DNA from: Patescibacteria group bacterium UBA5187
GTDB lineage: Bacteria > Patescibacteriota > Minisyncoccia > Phycocordibacterales > PALSA-1337
Direction of reading: 5' to 3'
Length of the DNA: 7,432 bases
Assembly (NCBI GenBank): GCA_002413065.1
Contig: DHWH01000009.1
Span: 1-7,432 of the forward strand
Shown here: positions 5,159 through 7,432 of the stretch, piece after piece
Position numbering within the stretch: the first letter of the stretch is position 1
Layout of the letters: each line of letters opens with the position of its first letter
Position numbers and translations under genes: made by a program
Notes under the pieces: generated by a model
The model's input: the letters and a program-made list of their open reading frames with translations, nothing else
The model's database searches: none
Told to the model about the DNA's origin: nothing

Positions 5159-6844
5159 AATACCGATGTCTGGGTATTGCGGACCTTCATCTACCAATTC
5201 ATCCTCGTATGCAGGTTTTACTTTTCCGTATGGAGTGTCGACAAAACGTTCAGGTCTAGGATCTCGAGGCTTTTCCGTCCCGGCAGGACGTGCGATGTCG
5301 CTTTGATATGCTGTCGCATCGCTTATGTCGTCATGATCTGCATCAGGAAAACGCACGAGTTCATTCTCAAGGTCTTTGCATTCGCCTTGGAGGTGATACA
5401 CGCTTCGAGTTTCGTAGCGGTACAATAGTCCTGTTCGTATACGATCCTGCTTTGACCGACCTTCATGTTTGAGCCACATCAAAGGCAGGAAAGTCTGTCG
5501 CACTCTCTGTTCGTGTCGGAGCATCGGCTCAAGCCCACGAGTGAAAGCGGTATCTTCCCATCCCATTTTTAAAGGAGGCGTACCTGCTTGTACAAGAAAA
5601 TTGTAAATACCGAACATCTTTTCAATGATTCCGGTGGGACCGAGCTTTTCTCTCCATGCTTTCAAATGCCACTTTCCTTCTCGGTCAATCCAGTTGATGC
5701 AGAAGCCGACGAAGTCTCCGCCTGCGGTTACTACGCCATCTTCTTTTCTGCTCGGTGTGTCGATCGTGACGTATGCCGCAAGTTTCTTTTCAAGCAGAGC
5801 TTCCCATGCGACTGGCATAAACCATTCACGTTTAAAGAGGGCTTTCATTTCATCGATCGGCTGACAGAGCATCTCAGCCTGAAAATCCATATCACCTTCT
5901 TCTGGTGTCCACATCGATCTTCTCTTTCCATCAATACTCGCCTTGTTTGTGGCTTGGGCTTCGGCATCATTCATCGTCCATCTCTGCGGCCACGATGGAG
6001 TGTGCAACCCTGACATGAGAGTTCCTTGGCAAATAGGAACGATGCGAACCTTAAGTTCAGGGTCATGTTTGGCACGTTCTATCGTGCTTTGTACATTTCC
6101 GTATTCGCTTAGGATGTTACCGAGATACATAACCCTGCGACGCTTCGAGTCTAGACCTCTTTTGAATTCTTGTATGTGCATGCGTACCTGACTTGTCGCC
6201 GCTTCACTTTTGAGAGTTTTCTTTGTCTCAAAGTCATCAAGTAAAACAAAGCCAGGACGCATCGCTCCATGCACTCGACCTCGCACGCTTTCCTGCGTAC
6301 TGTGCGCTTCGACACGGATTCCTGCTTTCTTGATCCTTCCGTATTCATCTTTCTTGGGATTGGTCACAAAATCTTTTACACGCTTTTGTGTGATCTGATC
6401 CTTGGAACGCTTTACGTTATACAATTCACCGAAGTCATTGATGAAGCGACTGTTAGTTTGAAGCTCCCAGACAACGTCAAAGAGAATACGCTCGGAGTTA
6501 GTGCTATCGAATGCATCGACGTTGATGTACGGTTCTATTTCATAAGCGATCATGTAAAGAATAAGTGCCTTAGCAAAACTTGTCTTTGCACTTTCTCCGA
6601 ACATAAACCATGCGACCTCTCGCACTTTGAAATCAAGGAGGTCATGTACGTCCCTCATCATGTCGTAATGGAACGACGCAAACTCACTCCAGATATAATG
6701 CTGGAGGTAGTATGTGACAAAGTAGCCGAAGTGCTTACGCAGTGCCTTCGTACGCGCCCCTACGTTGCTCTCCCTGAGGAATTGGATTCCCTGTTGGTTG
6801 ATCGGGGAGGCTACTTCCATTAGTTGGTCGTTTATCGTTTCCAT
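5156..6844 (-). CDS. terL: Terminase large subunit (packaging ATPase and nuclease)
   Basis: This 562-residue motor docks on the portal, drives DNA into the procapsid with ATP and cuts the concatemer. Residues 33-63 (LRKHFGYFVTYYLQHYIWSE followed by FASFHYDMM) are the usual N-terminal region before the ATPase. A Walker A-like loop is at 83-89 (GESAKTS), in the AK[ST] form rather than GK[ST]. Walker B with the catalytic acid is at 199-206 (FVLLDDFE), preceded by SVRG at 186-189. A coupling motif is likely at 240-245 (YLGNIL). The RNase H-like nuclease shows D362 (VTIDTP), E430 (GWED) and the acidic cluster at 501-509 (DADHDDISD). Length is normal. The ATG at 6844 gives a 110-base overlap with the small subunit; ATG at 6820 (residue 9) is an alternative. 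Conservation starts near residue 33, where the overlap ends. Neither start has a Shine-Dalgarno; AAGAAA precedes 6844. The TGA stop lies in the 27-base repeat. Confidence 0.93.
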   Translation of the reverse strand: METINDQLMEVASPINQQGIQFLRESNVGARTKALRKHFGYFVTYYLQHYIWSEFASFHYDMMRDVHDLLDFKVREVAWFMFGESAKTSFAKALILYMIAYEIEPYINVDAFDSTNSERILFDVVWELQTNSRFINDFGELYNVKRSKDQITQKRVKDFVTNPKKDEYGRIKKAGIRVEAHSTQESVRGRVHGAMRPGFVLLDDFETKKTLKSEAATSQVRMHIQEFKRGLDSKRRRVMYLGNILSEYGNVQSTIERAKHDPELKVRIVPICQGTLMSGLHTPSWPQRWTMNDAEAQATNKASIDGKRRSMWTPEEGDMDFQAEMLCQPIDEMKALFKREWFMPVAWEALLEKKLAAYVTIDTPSRKEDGVVTAGGDFVGFCINWIDREGKWHLKAWREKLGPTGIIEKMFGIYNFLVQAGTPPLKMGWEDTAFTRGLEPMLRHEQRVRQTFLPLMWLKHEGRSKQDRIRTGLLYRYETRSVYHLQGECKDLENELVRFPDADHDDISDATAYQSDIARPAGTEKPRDPRPERFVDTPYGKVKPAYEDELVDEGPQYPDIGI

Positions 6845-7343
6845 TTTCTTGTGATGTTGTTTTTGACGGCAGTAGTTTTCTGAACCCGAATAATTCTTCT
6901 ATGCGAAGGTCATCTTCATCTGTGACAATCATCGTGCCTGAAAGCCTTTCGCCCTTGCTTGTCAGGTCAATGTGCTGTGGCGGTCTACCGTCAAGGTATG
7001 CCCACACGAGTTGAATCATTTTTGGATCACCTTCAATCGCTAGCTTCACAATCTTCTGGGCGAGAGCTTCTTCAAGCGGTAACGGATTGCCAAACTCGTC
7101 TTTTGCTTCAAGAGCAAGAAGTCTTTCTCGGACCCTGTGCGTGAGTTGTTTTATGCCCGATGGACGACCGATAGGATTTCCTGAAAACCCTGGCTTGAAG
7201 CGCCCAGAATCGTCCCTCACCTGATCTTTTCCTGATGTATCAGGTGGAGTGGTATCAATCTTGATGTCCTGCTTCACCTGTTCTTGCGCTGTTATTGGCG
7301 GTATCAGGAGTGGTTTATCGTTTTTGTTTTCTTGATTATTCAT
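6735..7343 (-). CDS. terS: Terminase small subunit, DUF5681-type
   Basis: This 202-residue protein should recognise phage DNA and load the large subunit. Residues 47-63 (GRFKPGFSGNPIGRPSG) are the hallmark of DUF5681, common in phage small terminases; the GRP core resembles a minor-groove-binding AT-hook. Residues 65-120 are helical (HRVRERLLALEAKDEFG, EEALAQKIVKLAIEGDPKMI, LVWAYLDGRPPQ), the usual continuation. The first 45 and last 45 residues are polar and probably disordered. I chose ATG at 7343, although the frame stays open to an ATG at 7430. The region above 7343 reads better in another frame as the end of a methyltransferase, which gives a compact 8-base overlap (ATGAATAA). The 3' end overlaps the large subunit gene by 110 bases, over residues 167-202. 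No Shine-Dalgarno is present (AAAACGACAC before ATG). Confidence 0.82.
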   Translation of the reverse strand: MNNQENKNDKPLLIPPITAQEQVKQDIKIDTTPPDTSGKDQVRDDSGRFKPGFSGNPIGRPSGIKQLTHRVRERLLALEAKDEFGNPLPLEEALAQKIVKLAIEGDPKMIQLVWAYLDGRPPQHIDLTSKGERLSGTMIVTDEDDLRIEELFGFRKLLPSKTTSQENGNDKRPTNGSSLPDQPTGNPIPQGEQRRGAYEGTA

Positions 7344-7432
7344 GTGTCGTTTTGAGCCAATTTTCAGGCTGTCCGTTTTTAATAATTGACTCGATTCCGG
7401 TGTAGTCGACCCATCGTTGGACGACCACATCT
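7336..7432 (-). CDS. C-terminal end of a probable DNA methyltransferase (5' part beyond window)
   Basis: Only the last 31 codons are in the window. The frame starting with the GAT at 7431-7429 reads DVVVQRWVDYTGIESIIKNG, then ends in PENWLKTTHE and TAA (7338-7336). The pattern D-[VI]-[VI]-V-x-R-W-x-x-[YF]-T-G is what I know from the C-terminus of phage DNA methylases of the N6/N4 type (PF01555 family). In the family it follows the last strand and a Cys-Asp just after the target-binding region. These enzymes often lie directly upstream of terminase genes and methylate phage DNA, sometimes as ParB-methylase fusions. The stop overlaps the small terminase start by 8 bases. Catalytic motifs lie outside the window, so enzyme class and target base cannot be read. 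Confidence 0.62.
   Translation of the reverse strand, partial: DVVVQRWVDYTGIESIIKNGQPENWLKTTHE

Noticed and set aside
5588..6013. Plus-strand open frame of 141 codons opposite the terminase nuclease half
   Set aside because: It is antisense to conserved terminase sequence and is rich in Cys, Phe and Ser as expected of a shadow frame.
6269..6823. Plus-strand open frame of 184 codons opposite the large terminase
   Set aside because: The opposite strand encodes the terminase with Walker A, Walker B and N-terminal motifs in this stretch; the antisense frame has no family features.
7344..7430. Longer small terminase start at ATG 7430
   Set aside because: The extra 29 residues have no family resemblance, while another frame of the same bases gives a methyltransferase-like C-terminus ending 8 bases into the gene from ATG 7343.

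Overview
The window is the head-assembly and DNA-packaging module of a tailed double-stranded DNA phage or prophage (Caudoviricetes). All genes lie on the minus strand, so transcription runs from high to low coordinates. In that order they are: the 3' end of a probable DNA methyltransferase (7432-7336), terminase small subunit with a DUF5681-type motif (7343-6735), terminase large subunit (6844-5156), portal (5109-3109), a small DUF1508-like protein with a low-complexity tail (3078-2770), two small unrecognised helical proteins (2752-2378 and 2381-1989), a scaffold-like protein (1788-922), and the first 291 codons of the major capsid protein (874 to the window edge). No chromosomal host gene, integrase, attachment site, RNA gene or CRISPR array is visible.

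The genes are tightly packed, with an 8-base and a 4-base start/stop overlap, a 110-base terminase overlap, and short AT-rich gaps. The only gap with real non-coding content is the 200 bases between the last small gene and the scaffold gene (1789-1988). In transcription order it holds a strong rho-independent terminator (1978-1949), a 27-base sequence repeated exactly in the terminase-portal gap (1942-1916, second copy 5158-5132), a fair -35/-10 pair, and a leader of about 100 nucleotides with three small hairpins before the scaffold ATG. This suggests that scaffold and coat form a separately controlled transcription unit.

How the genes work together: the small terminase recognises phage DNA, the large terminase pumps and cuts it, and the portal is the ring through which it enters. 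The scaffold directs assembly of the coat protein into the procapsid. No prohead protease or Mu F-like protein is seen between portal and coat. That is compatible with a P22-like head that assembles on a removable scaffold without proteolytic maturation, although genes beyond the window edge cannot be excluded.

Host: none of the eight visible starts has a convincing Shine-Dalgarno sequence; most are preceded by A/T-rich sequence. This resembles Bacteroidota and some other lineages that rely little on Shine-Dalgarno pairing, but it does not fix the host. The standard code applies: TGA ends the large terminase gene and the 2752-2378 gene. Overall this is a conventional packaging and head module. 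I found no defence system or other clearly new machinery. The points most worth checking are the intergenic control region and repeat, the insertion-type domain in the coat protein, and the three small genes between portal and scaffold.
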